Made by a program: the position numbers and the translations under genes
From: Leptothermofonsia sichuanensis E412
Lineage (GTDB): Bacteria > Cyanobacteriota > Cyanobacteriia > Leptolyngbyales > Leptolyngbyaceae
DNA: 64,000 nt
Assembly (NCBI RefSeq): GCF_019891175.1
Contig: NZ_CP072600.1
Location: 6,200,001 to 6,264,000 of the forward strand
Reading direction: 5' to 3'
Notes under the pieces: generated by a model
Databases searched by the model: none
The model's input: the letters and a program-made list of their open reading frames with translations, nothing else
What the model was told of the DNA's origin: nothing
In this document: one piece after another, positions 55,283-64,000 of the stretch
How the letters are laid out: each line of letters opens with the position of its first letter
Numbering within the stretch: the stretch's first letter is position 1

Positions 55283-56293
55283 ATGAATAGTCGTTCCAGC
55301 ACAGATGCTGCCTGTCCATCTGGCCGAGCGCCGATGAATCGTACCCTTGTGTTGACCGAGGGCGATCGCGACAGACTGTCTCCCCACCTGCTCAGACATC
55401 CCCCTGCCGGGGGGTTTGCTGAACCGCCCCAGGGAACTATTCATGGCGACTGCCTCCGGTGGGCGAACCATCTTCCTCCAACCTTTGTGGATTTACTGCT
55501 ACTGGATCCCCCCTACAATCTGAATAAAACTTTCAATAGCCAAAAATTCACCCGGCAAACCGTAGAACAGTACACCGAATGGCTTGACCAGGTTGTCACT
55601 ATATTGGTGCCCCTGTTAAAACCATCTGCCTCAATCTATATCTGCGGCGATTGGTTTTCATCCCCTTCCATCTTTGCCGTTGCCTCAACTCACTTCATCA
55701 TCCGCAATCGGATTACCTGGGAGCGTGAGAAAGGTCGTGGCTCGCGCTCAAACTGGAAAAATGCCAGCGAAGACATCTGGTTCTGTACACGGTCTGATGA
55801 ATATACCTTTAATGTGGATGCTGTCAAGCTACGGCGCAAAGTGGTTGCTCCCTATCGCCGGTCTGATGGCTCCCCCAAGGACTGGCAGCAGACCTGTGAC
55901 GGCAACTTCAGGGATACCTATCCCTCCAATTTTTGGACTGACATTACTATTCCTTTCTGGTCGATGGCAGAGAATACGGATCACCCAACCCAGAAAAGTG
56001 AAAAATTGATTGCCAAGTTAATCCTTGCCAGCACCAATGTGGGGGATATGGTCTTTGACCCGTTTTTGGGAAGTGGCACCACTTCAGCCGTAGCTAAAAA
56101 GCTGGGCAGACGGTATCTGGGGATTGAGCTGGATGAGGAATATTGCCTGCTGGCTGAGAAACGATTGGAACTGGCAGACAGTGCCCCGGCAATTCAGGGC
56201 TATGCCGATGGGATTTTTTGGGAGCGCAACACGCTGGCAATTCAGACTGGGAAACGATCCCAGATGCTCACACCGCCTGAATCCATTCCTTAA
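55283..56293 (+). CDS. Site-specific DNA methyltransferase, beta class, orphan
   Basis: Protein of 336 residues. Motif IV DPPYN (75-79) precedes motif I FDPFLGSGTT (about 256-265), so it belongs to the beta group (N4-cytosine or N6-adenine). Conserved blocks such as RGSRSNWKNASEDIWF and TYPSNFWTDITIPFWS resemble core cyanobacterial methyltransferases. No restriction enzyme gene is adjacent. An ATG at 55334 is an alternative start. Its 3' end overlaps the convergent YciI gene by 26 bp. The target site cannot be derived from the sequence. Confidence 0.88.
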   Translation: MNSRSSTDAACPSGRAPMNRTLVLTEGDRDRLSPHLLRHPPAGGFAEPPQGTIHGDCLRWANHLPPTFVDLLLLDPPYNLNKTFNSQKFTRQTVEQYTEWLDQVVTILVPLLKPSASIYICGDWFSSPSIFAVASTHFIIRNRITWEREKGRGSRSNWKNASEDIWFCTRSDEYTFNVDAVKLRRKVVAPYRRSDGSPKDWQQTCDGNFRDTYPSNFWTDITIPFWSMAENTDHPTQKSEKLIAKLILASTNVGDMVFDPFLGSGTTSAVAKKLGRRYLGIELDEEYCLLAEKRLELADSAPAIQGYADGIFWERNTLAIQTGKRSQMLTPPESIP

Positions 56294-56537
56294 CGTCGTA
56301 TTCAGTCCAGATTCCATGTTGCCAGTAGGGGTCAGCTTCAATAATTTGCCGGACGGTGGCTTCATCAGCGGCTTCGTAGATCCCAAAACATTGGGTCAGG
56401 TCTTTGGTGGGTCCAATGGTGAGCAAAATGCCCTTCGCTTTCTGCTGGGCGAGGCCATCCAGATGGGCCTGACGATAGGGGGCACGCTTCTCCAGCACAT
56501 CTTCGCAATAGGTTCCCCACATGATGAATTTTGGCAT
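56268..56537 (-). CDS. YciI-like protein
   Basis: Protein of 89 residues of the YCII-related family: a dimeric alpha/beta-barrel fold with a putative active-site His/Asp pair. Seen: RAPYRQAHLDGLAQQ (His23), GPTKDLTQCFGIYEA and EADPYWQHGIWTEYDVKEW. Role unknown; some members are hydrolases or dehalogenases. It overlaps the methyltransferase 3' end on the other strand. Confidence 0.85.
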   Translation of the reverse strand: MPKFIMWGTYCEDVLEKRAPYRQAHLDGLAQQKAKGILLTIGPTKDLTQCFGIYEAADEATVRQIIEADPYWQHGIWTEYDVKEWIQAV

Positions 56538-56675
56538 CGTTTCATTGAAGTCTAGAGTGTGAGATGGGCGATCGCCTCAGGATATGGAATTCTTCCTATG
56601 AGACCTGCTCTCAGAAACAAGGATGTTATAACCTTCTCAGTTTTTGGGTGTATTTAATCCACGATTCAAGGCGGA

Positions 56676-57176
56676 TCAGGTGGCACCTACATCACTGAAC
56701 ACTTTACCCTGCAATGCCAGCACCGAACAGGGTGCATGGTGCAGAACGTAGTTACTGACACTGCCAAGAATTAATTCGCTCAGCCCAGAGTGTCCCCGCC
56801 GACCCAGCACAATCAGGTCAGCCCCCCATGCCTGGGCAAGTCCGCAAATAACCCGACCTGGATCCCCCACATTCTGACTGAATTCCGTCATAATACCTGC
56901 GGCCAGTGCCTTCCCGTTCAACTGACGCAGCATTTCCAGACTCTTCTGTTCAAAATCTTGCCATTGCTGAGCATACAGCCGGATCGCATCCTCGTTTCCT
57001 GGATAAACGCTATCGGGTCCCGGATAAACAGGCATTGGATAGCCTTCCTCCATTGGTGACAGAACGTGCAACAGCATCAACGCTGCATCCGTTACTTTTG
57101 CCAGGGATAGTGCTTCTTCAAAGACAGATTCATTCACAGGCGATCGATCCAGGGCAACCAGTATTTTTTGGAACAT
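56676..57176 (-). CDS. Universal stress protein, UspA family
   Basis: Protein of 166 residues, single Usp domain. Seen: ILVALDRSPVNESVFEEAL at the start and the ATP-binding motif GRRGHSGLSELILGSVSNYV (G-x2-G-x9-G-S). The insert around EEGYPMPVYPGPDSVYPGNED is typical of cyanobacterial members. Cytoplasmic. Followed on the same strand by YciI. Confidence 0.9.
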   Translation of the reverse strand: MFQKILVALDRSPVNESVFEEALSLAKVTDAALMLLHVLSPMEEGYPMPVYPGPDSVYPGNEDAIRLYAQQWQDFEQKSLEMLRQLNGKALAAGIMTEFSQNVGDPGRVICGLAQAWGADLIVLGRRGHSGLSELILGSVSNYVLHHAPCSVLALQGKVFSDVGAT

Positions 57177-57227
57177 AGACGCGATCCTTCAAGTGAAAAA
57201 AGGGGGGGGAGGAGGGAAGGGGAAGAC

Positions 57228-57252
57228 GTTGTTAGTTGTTAGTTGTTAGTTG
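57228..57252. repeat. Heptamer STRR array (TTGTTAG)
   Basis: Three to four units of TTGTTAG upstream of uspA. The inverse unit CTAACAA is at about 37756. G-rich runs (57202-57225) adjoin it. Confidence 0.8.
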
Positions 57253-57425
57253 CTTAGAGAAGGAGTTGTTAGTTGTTAGAGGGGGAACTGTGATGGGGGT
57301 GAAGGGGTGAGGGGCAAAGGGTCGAGAAAGCAGCAGGAAACTCTCTACTCTCCTGTTTTTAATTTTAACTTTAACTTTCAATTCCCTTTACTCTACACCC
57401 CTCACTCCACACCCCTCACCCGTAT

Positions 57426-59867
57426 TTAGAACTTCTCCGCTTCAGCAATCTCAAGCATGGTTTTCAACACAGAGTCGGGATTGAGACTGATGGAATGGAT
57501 CCCTTGCTCAACCAGGAAGCGGGCAAATTCGGGATAATCGCTGGGTGCCTGACCGCAGATGCCAATTTTACGACCTTTTTCTTTAGCGGTTCGAATGACA
57601 TCCCCGATCATGCGCTTAACAGCGTGGTTGCGTTCGTCAAACAGGTGGGCAACGAGGGCAGAGTCCCGATCTAAGCCGAGGGTGAGTTGGGTCAGGTCAT
57701 TGGAGCCAATGGAGAAGCCATCGAATACGTCAGCGAATTCATCCGCCAGCATGACGTTACTGGGAATTTCGCACATGACATAGACCTGTAAACCGTTGAC
57801 ATCCCGCTTGAGTCCATGTTTTTCCATTTCTGCCAGGACTCGCCTGCCTTCATCCGGTGTGCGGCAGAAGGGAATCATCAGGATGACGTTGGTCAAACCC
57901 ATATCATCTCGAACGCGCTTCATGGCCTTGCATTCCAGGGCAAAGCCCTGCCGGTATTTCTCGTCATAGTAACGGGATGCCCCCCGCCAGCCGATCATCG
58001 GGTTTTCCTCATGGGGTTCAAATTCCCGACCACCCAACAGGTTGGCGTACTCATTGCTCTTAAAGTCCGACATTCGAACAATCACGGGTTTGGGATAGAA
58101 GGCAGCGGCGATCGCCCCTACTCCCTGAGCCAGTTTATCGACAAAGAATTCGGGTTTGTCATCGTACAGTCTGGTCAATTCAGCAATCTTGTATCTTGCC
58201 AGCTCATCCTTCAGGTCTTTGTAGTGAATCAGTGCCAGGGGGTGAGCCTGAATTTGATTGGCAATAATGAACTCCAGGCGGGCTAAACCGACGCCATCGT
58301 TGGGAATGGCCGCCAGACTGAACGCTTCCTCTGGGTTGCCTACGTTCATCAAGATGTGGGTACGAGTGCGTGGCAGATTCCCCAGGGCGACTTCCTTCAC
58401 CTCAAAGGCCAGCAAGCCCTCGTAGACCTTACCATCTTCGCCTTCACAGCAGGAGATGGTGACGTTTTGTCCGGTTTGCAGGAGTTCCGTTGCATTGCCG
58501 CACCCAACGATCGCCGGAATACCCATTTCACGCGCAATGATTGCCGCATGGCAGGTGCGCCCGCCCTGGTTAGTGACGATTGCGCTTGCCTTCTTCATGA
58601 TGGGTTCCCAGTCTGGATCGGTGCGGTTGGTGACCAGCACTTCACCGGGTTTGAATTCATCAATTCGGTGAACGTCCAGGATGACGCGGGCAGATCCCTG
58701 ACCTACCATTTCACCGACGGCCCGTCCTGTTACCAGAACTTTCCCCTTCTCCGTCAGGCTGTAGGACTTCAGCAGGTTTGCAGACTTCTGGGATTGAACC
58801 GTTTCTGGACGAGCCTGGACGATGAACAGTTGTCCGGTCAATCCATCCTTTGCCCACTCAATATCCATTGGAGTGTAACTGCCACGAATCTGGGTATAGT
58901 GGTCTTCAATGATGCACGCCCACCTGGCCAGTTGCAGCACTTCGTCGTCGGTAATGGCGTAGTGATCGCGATCGCTCTGGGGAACAGGAATATTCCTGGT
59001 TAGCTTGGAGCCACCAACGTCGTAGATCATTTTGAGTTCTTTGGTGCCCAGGCGCTTCTTGACAATCGGGCGAAATCCCTTCTTCAGGGTTGGTTTAAAG
59101 ACAAAATATTCATCCGGGTTGACCGCTCCCTGGACAACGTTTTCGCCCAGACCGTAGGCAGCGGTAATAAACGCCACATCCTTAAACCCTGTCTCGGTAT
59201 CAATCGAAAACATTACCCCTGACGCTGCCAGGTCAGACCGCACCATTTTCTGGACGCCAACGGACAACGCCACGTTGAAGTGATCAAAGCCCTTAATTGT
59301 GCGGTAAGAGATTGCCCGATCAGTGAATATGGAGGCAAAGCAGCGATGACAGGCATCCAGCACACCTTTAAGCCCATGCACATTCAGGTAAGTTTCCTGC
59401 TGCCCGGCAAAACTGGCATCGGGCAAATCTTCTGCCGTGGCGCTGGAACGAACTGCCACATCGGTATCTGAACCATACTGATCACACAACTTCTGGTACG
59501 CGATTGCGATCGCTGTCTGCAACTCCTCTGGAAAAGGCGTTTGTAGCATCAGCATCCGGGCTTGTTTACCCACTTGCCGCAGGCTGTTGACATCTTCCAC
59601 ATCCAGATCTGCAAACAATAGCCGGAGTTTGTCCTCCAGCCCTGCTGATTCAATAAAATACCGATAGGCATAGGCTGTCGTAGCAAATCCATTCGGCACA
59701 TTCACGCCTTTGCTGGATAGCTGCTGGATCATCTCACCCAGTGAAGCATTCTTTCCTCCCACAATGGAAATGTCTTGAATTCCAACTTGCTCAAACTCCA
59801 GGATCAGTGCCCGTTCCCTGGAAACATTCAAATCTTCTGTTTGAGGGTTAATAGGAGTGTTGACCAT
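57426..59867 (-). CDS. ppsA: Phosphoenolpyruvate synthase
   Basis: Makes PEP from pyruvate and ATP. 813 residues. The N-terminal ATP-grasp nucleotide-binding domain has GGKNASLGEM and AVRSSATAEDLPDASFAGQQETYLN. The central swivelling domain carries the phospho-His in GGRTCHAAIIAREMGIPAIVGC, and the C-terminal PEP-binding barrel has NDLTQLTLGLDRDS. It links sugar and organic acid metabolism and, with DAHP synthase at 43.5 kb, supplies PEP for aromatics (pathway knowledge). Upstream region is heptamer repeats. Confidence 0.95.
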   Translation of the reverse strand: MVNTPINPQTEDLNVSRERALILEFEQVGIQDISIVGGKNASLGEMIQQLSSKGVNVPNGFATTAYAYRYFIESAGLEDKLRLLFADLDVEDVNSLRQVGKQARMLMLQTPFPEELQTAIAIAYQKLCDQYGSDTDVAVRSSATAEDLPDASFAGQQETYLNVHGLKGVLDACHRCFASIFTDRAISYRTIKGFDHFNVALSVGVQKMVRSDLAASGVMFSIDTETGFKDVAFITAAYGLGENVVQGAVNPDEYFVFKPTLKKGFRPIVKKRLGTKELKMIYDVGGSKLTRNIPVPQSDRDHYAITDDEVLQLARWACIIEDHYTQIRGSYTPMDIEWAKDGLTGQLFIVQARPETVQSQKSANLLKSYSLTEKGKVLVTGRAVGEMVGQGSARVILDVHRIDEFKPGEVLVTNRTDPDWEPIMKKASAIVTNQGGRTCHAAIIAREMGIPAIVGCGNATELLQTGQNVTISCCEGEDGKVYEGLLAFEVKEVALGNLPRTRTHILMNVGNPEEAFSLAAIPNDGVGLARLEFIIANQIQAHPLALIHYKDLKDELARYKIAELTRLYDDKPEFFVDKLAQGVGAIAAAFYPKPVIVRMSDFKSNEYANLLGGREFEPHEENPMIGWRGASRYYDEKYRQGFALECKAMKRVRDDMGLTNVILMIPFCRTPDEGRRVLAEMEKHGLKRDVNGLQVYVMCEIPSNVMLADEFADVFDGFSIGSNDLTQLTLGLDRDSALVAHLFDERNHAVKRMIGDVIRTAKEKGRKIGICGQAPSDYPEFARFLVEQGIHSISLNPDSVLKTMLEIAEAEKF

Positions 59868-60029
59868 AACCTTTTCCTCTTAATCCGGCTGAGCTGAACT
59901 CCACACCTTAGTTGTAGGAAAACAATTTGAGGAAGTTGTGAGGAAATGGCAGGGGGAGGGAAGGGAGGAGGTAAAAAGAGGATAGGAAGGAGAGGGAAGG
60001 TATTGAGTGTTGAGGGTTCGGAGTCACCA

Positions 60030-60117
60030 GTTGAAAGTTGAAAGTTGAAAGTTGAAAGTTGAGTTGAAAGTTGAAAGTTGAGAGTTGAGAGTTTCTTGAA
60101 AGTTGTAAAGTTGAGAG
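60030..60117. repeat. Heptamer STRR array (TTGAAAG), about 10 units
   Basis: Units TTGAAAG and variants TTGAGAG in near-perfect 7-bp register. The longest STRR in the window. It lies between ppsA and the hybrid kinase gene. A further array of CCTCCCT units is at about 60170-60230, directly before the kinase ATG. No gene lies in 59868-60234. Confidence 0.9.
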
Positions 60118-60234
60118 TCTCTCTCTGTTGCTCAACCTCTTTTCTCCTCCCTCCTCATCCCTACTTCTCCCTCCTCATTCCCTACTTCTCCCTCCTCATT
60201 CCTCCCTCCTCCCTCCTCCCTCCTGACCACCCCC

Positions 60235-63200
60235 ATGAGAATCCTGGTTGTTGAAGACGATGAACTGACTGCACAGGCCCTGACTACGATACTGGGCCAG
60301 CAGAATTATGCTGTGGAGGTGGTGACTGATGGAGAGGCGGGTTGGGCACTGGCGGATTCCTTTGACTTTGACCTGATTTTGCTGGATGTAGAATTGCCCA
60401 GGCTGGATGGGTTGGAGCTTTGCCGCCGGTTGCGATCGCACCACCATCAGGTGCCGATTCTGCTCCTCACTGGACGGGACAGTGGACACGACAAAGCGGT
60501 TGGGTTAGATGCGGGGGCAGATGACTATGTGGTTAAACCCTTTGATCCAGAAGAATTGGTTGCCCGAATTCGGGCACTACTCCGCCGGAGCACAGGTGCC
60601 GCTCAACCGATGCTGGAATGGGGAAATTTACATCTGGATCCCAGCACCTGTCAGGTGGCCTATGCAGGCACGCCCCTGTCTCTAACCCCAAAGGAATATG
60701 CGCTCTTAGAACTGTTTATGCGGAATAACCGTCGGGTGTTTAGTTGCGGTGCCATTCTGGAGCACGTCTGGGCGTTTGAAGACCTTCCTGGAGAAGAGGC
60801 TGTCAGAACTCACATTAAGGGGTTACGCCATAAGCTGAAAGCTGCTGGAGCACCGGCAGATTTGATTGAAACCGTCTATGGCATTGGCTATCGGATGAAA
60901 CCCCTGGTTGCCGGGGGGAGGAAACAGGAACCTGTCTCAGAGAAGCGAAAGCCCGGCAATCAGCGGCCTGAACCGTCTAAACTCGATTCTCCTGTTCCTG
61001 AACGCTCTGGTACTTCTGAAATGCCCACGCGCCAGCAAACGCTGGACGCGATCGCCCGGGTCTGGGAGCGCCTGAAGCCCAAGACACTTGAGCAGATCAG
61101 TGTTTTGCAGGCAGCAGGCGATGCTCTGGCAACCCAGCGGTTGGGGGATGAGTTGCATCAGCAAGCACGACGGGAGGCCCATTCCCTGGCAGGCTCTCTG
61201 GGGACTTTTGGCTTTGCCCAGGCGTCTAAGCTGGCCCGTGATATTGAAACGTTGATGGAACAGAATGGGCTGAATCCATCGGAAGTCCAGAGCCTGCACT
61301 CACTGATAGACAATCTGCGACGAGAAATTGATCAGTCTGATTCGATTCTTATGGGGAGTTCTTCCCCTGCTGCCGGGACAGTTTCTGCTTCTATTTGCTC
61401 TGCGGTCTCACCCCCATCCAACCATCCATCCATTACGGCCAGAGTCCTGGCGTTAGACGATGACCCCAAAATTCTGGCGGTTCTGCATGAATTGCTGGAA
61501 CCCTGGGGTGTCAGGCTTACAACGCTGGACGATCCCCGCCAGTTTTGGGATGTACTGCATCAAACCAATCCGGATCTAATCATTCTGGATTTACAAATGC
61601 CTTACCACAGCGGCATTGAATTATGTCAGGCAATTCGGGAGAGCGATCGCTGGAGTGGACTGCCCGTTATGATTCTCACTGCTCACAATGAAGCAACCAT
61701 TGTCGATCAGGTCTTTTCCTCCGGTGCCGATGACTTCGTCAGCAAACCGATTGTTGGCTCAGAACTTGTTACCCGGATCATGAATCGTCTGGAGCGCGTC
61801 AGGTTGCGACGACGGTTGAGCGGGAAGTCAGGAACTGGCGAAGAACCGGAAAGCGGGAATTCATCAAATGTCGAAATCGCTTCCCTACCCCCTTTGACGG
61901 TTCAGGCAGAACGTTTCTTTAACCTGTCCCTGGATATGCTTTGCATTGCTGGTTTCGATGGCTATTTCAAACAGGTGAATCCCGCCTTTGAGAAGACTCT
62001 GGGCTATTGCTGGGAAGAACTGCTGAATCAGCCTTTTTCCGACTTTGTTCATCCTGATGACCGGGCAAAAACAGCGATGGTTATGGACCAACTCCAACAG
62101 GGACTGTCCTTGACCGACTTTGAGAACCGCTATCGCTGTAAGGATGGCTCTTACAAGTACCTGGTATGGCGATTTATGCCTGTGTTGGAAGAAGGGGTGG
62201 TGTATGCGATCGCCCACGATGTGACCCAACGCAAGCAAAATGAAGCCGCCTGGCGCAAGACCCGTGACGAAATTGAACTGCGGGTAGCCGAGCGTACCGC
62301 TGAACTGGTTAGCCTCACCCATCGCCTTCAGAAAGAGTTGGACACGGCTAAACGCCTGGAGGAAGAGCGCGATCGCGTCGAGGCGGATTTGCGAGTCTCT
62401 CAGGCGCGCTTTGCAGGCATTCTGGAAATTGCAGATGATGCCATTATTTCCATCGACAAACACCAGCGCATTACTCTGTATAACCAGGGAGCTGAAAAAA
62501 TCTTTGGCTACAGTGCCGAGGAAATTATAGGGCAACCCCTGGATGTCCTCCTGCCAATCAGTTCAGTGCAGATTCACCGCCAACACGTCAAAGAATTTGG
62601 CACTGGAACAGCCCAGGCTCGTCGGATGGGAGAACGCCGCCCTATTTTTGGGCGGCGCAAGGATGGCACTGAGTTTCCAGCAGAAGCCTCTATTTCTCGC
62701 CTGGATCGGGGAGAGGAACAGGTATTTACTGTCATCCTGCGGGATATCACCGAACGTCAAAAAGTAGACCGGATGAAAGACGAATTTATCTCGGTGGTCA
62801 GCCATGAACTGCGGACGCCGCTCACTTCTATTCAAGGTTCTCTGGGAATGCTTGCCAGCGGGCTACTCAGTGCTGACTCAGAACGGGGCAAGCGTCTGCT
62901 GCAAATTGCGGTAGACAGTACCGATCGCCTCGTTCGTTTGATTAATGACATTCTTGACATCGAGCGAATTGAATCGGGCAAAGTGCAGATGGCGATGAAA
63001 CTATGGGACGTGAGTGACCTGATTGAACGCTCTGTGAATGAGGTCCAGGGACTGGCGGATAAAGCTCAAATCACCCTATCGGTGTCGAAGCGCTCAGTAC
63101 AAATCATGGCAGATGGCGATCGCATCATCCAAACCCTGACCAATCTACTTAGCAATGCGATCAAATTTTCCAATCCAGGGAGTACCGTCTGGCTGAGCAC

Positions 63201-63543
63201 TGAGGTAGTAGACAACGTGCCAGAAGCGCTGAAACCCCAGCCACCAAAACTCAGTATCCAGAATTCTGCCTGCTCTTCCCTTCCCGTTCCCCCCTCCCCT
63301 CTTCTCCTTTTCACGGTCAAAGATCAGGGACGGGGCATCCCTGCTGACAAACTGGAGTCCATCTTTGAACGGTTTCAACAGGTCGATGCCTCTGACTCGC
63401 GCCACCATGATGGTACCGGGTTAGGCTTAACCATCTGTCGCAGTATTGTTCAACAACATGGTGGGGAGATCTGGGTAGAAAGCACACCGGGTAAAGGCAG
63501 TACCTTTTACTTCACCCTGCCAATTCAGCGAGAAGAAAAGTAG
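60235..63543 (+). CDS. Hybrid histidine kinase fused to an OmpR-type response regulator
   Basis: 1102 residues. Order: receiver 1 (1-120, Asp51), OmpR-type winged helix (about 128-225, LTPKEYALLELFMRN), HPt domain (about 262-365, His316 in REAHSLAGSLGTFG), receiver 2 (about 402-520, Asp452), PAS (about 550-665), coiled coil, PAS (about 720-840), HisKA (His857 in SVVSHELRTP) and HATPase (about 960-1102, LLSNAIKFS and GTGLGLTICRSIV). Every relay step, from input to DNA binding, sits on one chain. There are no membrane segments, so it is a soluble sensor. Low-complexity residues (SSLPVPPSPLL) break the ATPase domain near 63260-63305. Signal and target genes unknown. Confidence 0.92.
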   Translation: MRILVVEDDELTAQALTTILGQQNYAVEVVTDGEAGWALADSFDFDLILLDVELPRLDGLELCRRLRSHHHQVPILLLTGRDSGHDKAVGLDAGADDYVVKPFDPEELVARIRALLRRSTGAAQPMLEWGNLHLDPSTCQVAYAGTPLSLTPKEYALLELFMRNNRRVFSCGAILEHVWAFEDLPGEEAVRTHIKGLRHKLKAAGAPADLIETVYGIGYRMKPLVAGGRKQEPVSEKRKPGNQRPEPSKLDSPVPERSGTSEMPTRQQTLDAIARVWERLKPKTLEQISVLQAAGDALATQRLGDELHQQARREAHSLAGSLGTFGFAQASKLARDIETLMEQNGLNPSEVQSLHSLIDNLRREIDQSDSILMGSSSPAAGTVSASICSAVSPPSNHPSITARVLALDDDPKILAVLHELLEPWGVRLTTLDDPRQFWDVLHQTNPDLIILDLQMPYHSGIELCQAIRESDRWSGLPVMILTAHNEATIVDQVFSSGADDFVSKPIVGSELVTRIMNRLERVRLRRRLSGKSGTGEEPESGNSSNVEIASLPPLTVQAERFFNLSLDMLCIAGFDGYFKQVNPAFEKTLGYCWEELLNQPFSDFVHPDDRAKTAMVMDQLQQGLSLTDFENRYRCKDGSYKYLVWRFMPVLEEGVVYAIAHDVTQRKQNEAAWRKTRDEIELRVAERTAELVSLTHRLQKELDTAKRLEEERDRVEADLRVSQARFAGILEIADDAIISIDKHQRITLYNQGAEKIFGYSAEEIIGQPLDVLLPISSVQIHRQHVKEFGTGTAQARRMGERRPIFGRRKDGTEFPAEASISRLDRGEEQVFTVILRDITERQKVDRMKDEFISVVSHELRTPLTSIQGSLGMLASGLLSADSERGKRLLQIAVDSTDRLVRLINDILDIERIESGKVQMAMKLWDVSDLIERSVNEVQGLADKAQITLSVSKRSVQIMADGDRIIQTLTNLLSNAIKFSNPGSTVWLSTEVVDNVPEALKPQPPKLSIQNSACSSLPVPPSPLLLFTVKDQGRGIPADKLESIFERFQQVDASDSRHHDGTGLGLTICRSIVQQHGGEIWVESTPGKGSTFYFTLPIQREEK

Positions 63544-63646
63544 TAGACGCAAATCTTAAGTCATCCAGTTTTTTGTCCCCTGTCCCCTGTCCTCTGCTAT
63601 GGTACTCTGCGGTATAAATCTCTGAAGTGTTGGAAGGTGCCAGATG

Positions 63647-64000
63647 TCAGGAATGAACAGCCAGATTGATGCCAGGTGCCACAAGTAGAAAAGCAACTGC
63701 CAGCCAGAGCAGGAAACAGTACCGGGTCAGTTGCAATGCTTGATCAATCACTTGGGGAGTAATCGGGCGGATGCTATCACCCAACAGAGGTTTCTGTTTT
63801 GCCACACCCTGATACCAGTTGACCCCTCCTACCTGCACTCCCAAAGCCGCCGCATAGGCACACTCACTCCAGCCAGAATTGGGGCTGGGGTCGTCAGGGG
63901 CATCCCGCTGGCAAAGTCTCCAAACCTGGAGGGGCTTACCTGATACAACCATGATCGTGAGCACGGTGAGCCGACAGGGAACCCAGGTCAGGATGTCCTC
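63647..64000 (-). CDS. cbiB: Adenosylcobinamide-phosphate synthase CbiB/CobD, C-terminal part
   Basis: The frame runs off the right edge, so the N-terminal two thirds are missing here. Seen: DILTWVPCRLT (residues just inside the edge), NSGWSECAYAAALGVQVGGVNWYQG, and RPITPQVIDQALQLTRYCFLLW. These are the conserved C-terminal segments of CbiB, a membrane enzyme that links aminopropanol to cobyric acid in B12 synthesis. The last hydrophobic helix (LLWLAVAFLLVAPGI) is present. An internal GTG could mimic a start but is not one. Confidence 0.9.
   Translation of the reverse strand, partial: EDILTWVPCRLTVLTIMVVSGKPLQVWRLCQRDAPDDPSPNSGWSECAYAAALGVQVGGVNWYQGVAKQKPLLGDSIRPITPQVIDQALQLTRYCFLLWLAVAFLLVAPGINLAVHS

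Noticed and set aside
60030-60117. Possible CRISPR array
   Set aside because: The units are 7 bp and adjacent without spacers; this is an STRR array.
63647-63964. Complete small gene at the right edge
   Set aside because: The frame continues to base 64000 with CbiB-like residues; the apparent GTG start is internal.

Overview
The window comes from a cyanobacterial chromosome. Evidence: the octamer GCGATCGC (HIP1) recurs throughout, and the gene set is cyanobacterial: a three-domain flavodiiron protein of the Flv1 type, a SigC-like group 2 sigma factor, an Sbt-type bicarbonate permease with a PII-like partner, a lumenal-type cyclophilin, DUF2949, DUF4126, DUF1614, and many heptanucleotide tandem repeats (STRR). 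A filamentous, non-heterocystous lineage (Leptolyngbya-like) is my guess only. I see no rRNA, tRNA, CRISPR array or prophage.

Layout. 0-12 kb: isochorismatase-fold hydrolase, DUF4126 membrane protein, Flv1-type flavodiiron protein, ParA with a coiled-coil neighbour, DUF1614, a protein with a C-terminal HNH nuclease, a conserved cyanobacterial protein, a PEP-CTERM beta-propeller, DUF2949, and a cyclophilin gene broken by two frameshifts. 12-17 kb: an inorganic-carbon/sodium group (Tat-exported beta carbonic anhydrase, PII-like regulator, Sbt permease, CPA1 antiporter). 17-27 kb: SigC-like sigma factor, Fe-SOD, an NAD synthesis cluster (nadE, nrtR, nadD, pncB) with a perfect palindrome upstream of pncB, then an SPFH/ribbon-helix-helix pair. 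27-30 kb: a 49-residue gene and one IS630 element inserted inside another. 30-44 kb: SbcD-like nuclease, KtrB, AroH, SppA, EamA transporter, glycosyltransferases, ThiL, lumenal cyclophilin, efp-accB, DAHP synthase with a structured leader. 46-64 kb: GH57 branching enzyme, DUF1565-SLH protein, MBOAT/SGNH acylation pair, PdxH, an orphan DNA methyltransferase, YciI, UspA, PpsA, a 1102-residue DNA-binding hybrid kinase, and the C-terminal part of CbiB at the edge.

The most striking signal lies between genes. Several families of 68-105 bp inverted-repeat elements (MITE-like) are flanked by TA, mostly inside CTAG. In at least five cases (DUF4126, flv1, lipase, sbtB-like, pdxH) the element boundary is the UAG stop codon of the neighbouring gene. 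Some elements abut and share a TA, and others are nested: a 68-bp element in a 237-bp repeat, and an 81-bp element with 8-bp direct repeats in another. This agrees with the known IS630 preference for TA in CTAG, and the IS630-in-IS630 insertion at 28.3 kb used exactly such a CTAG. Heptamer repeats have also spread into coding regions, giving in-frame inserts in NadE, ThiL, PncB and the hybrid kinase.
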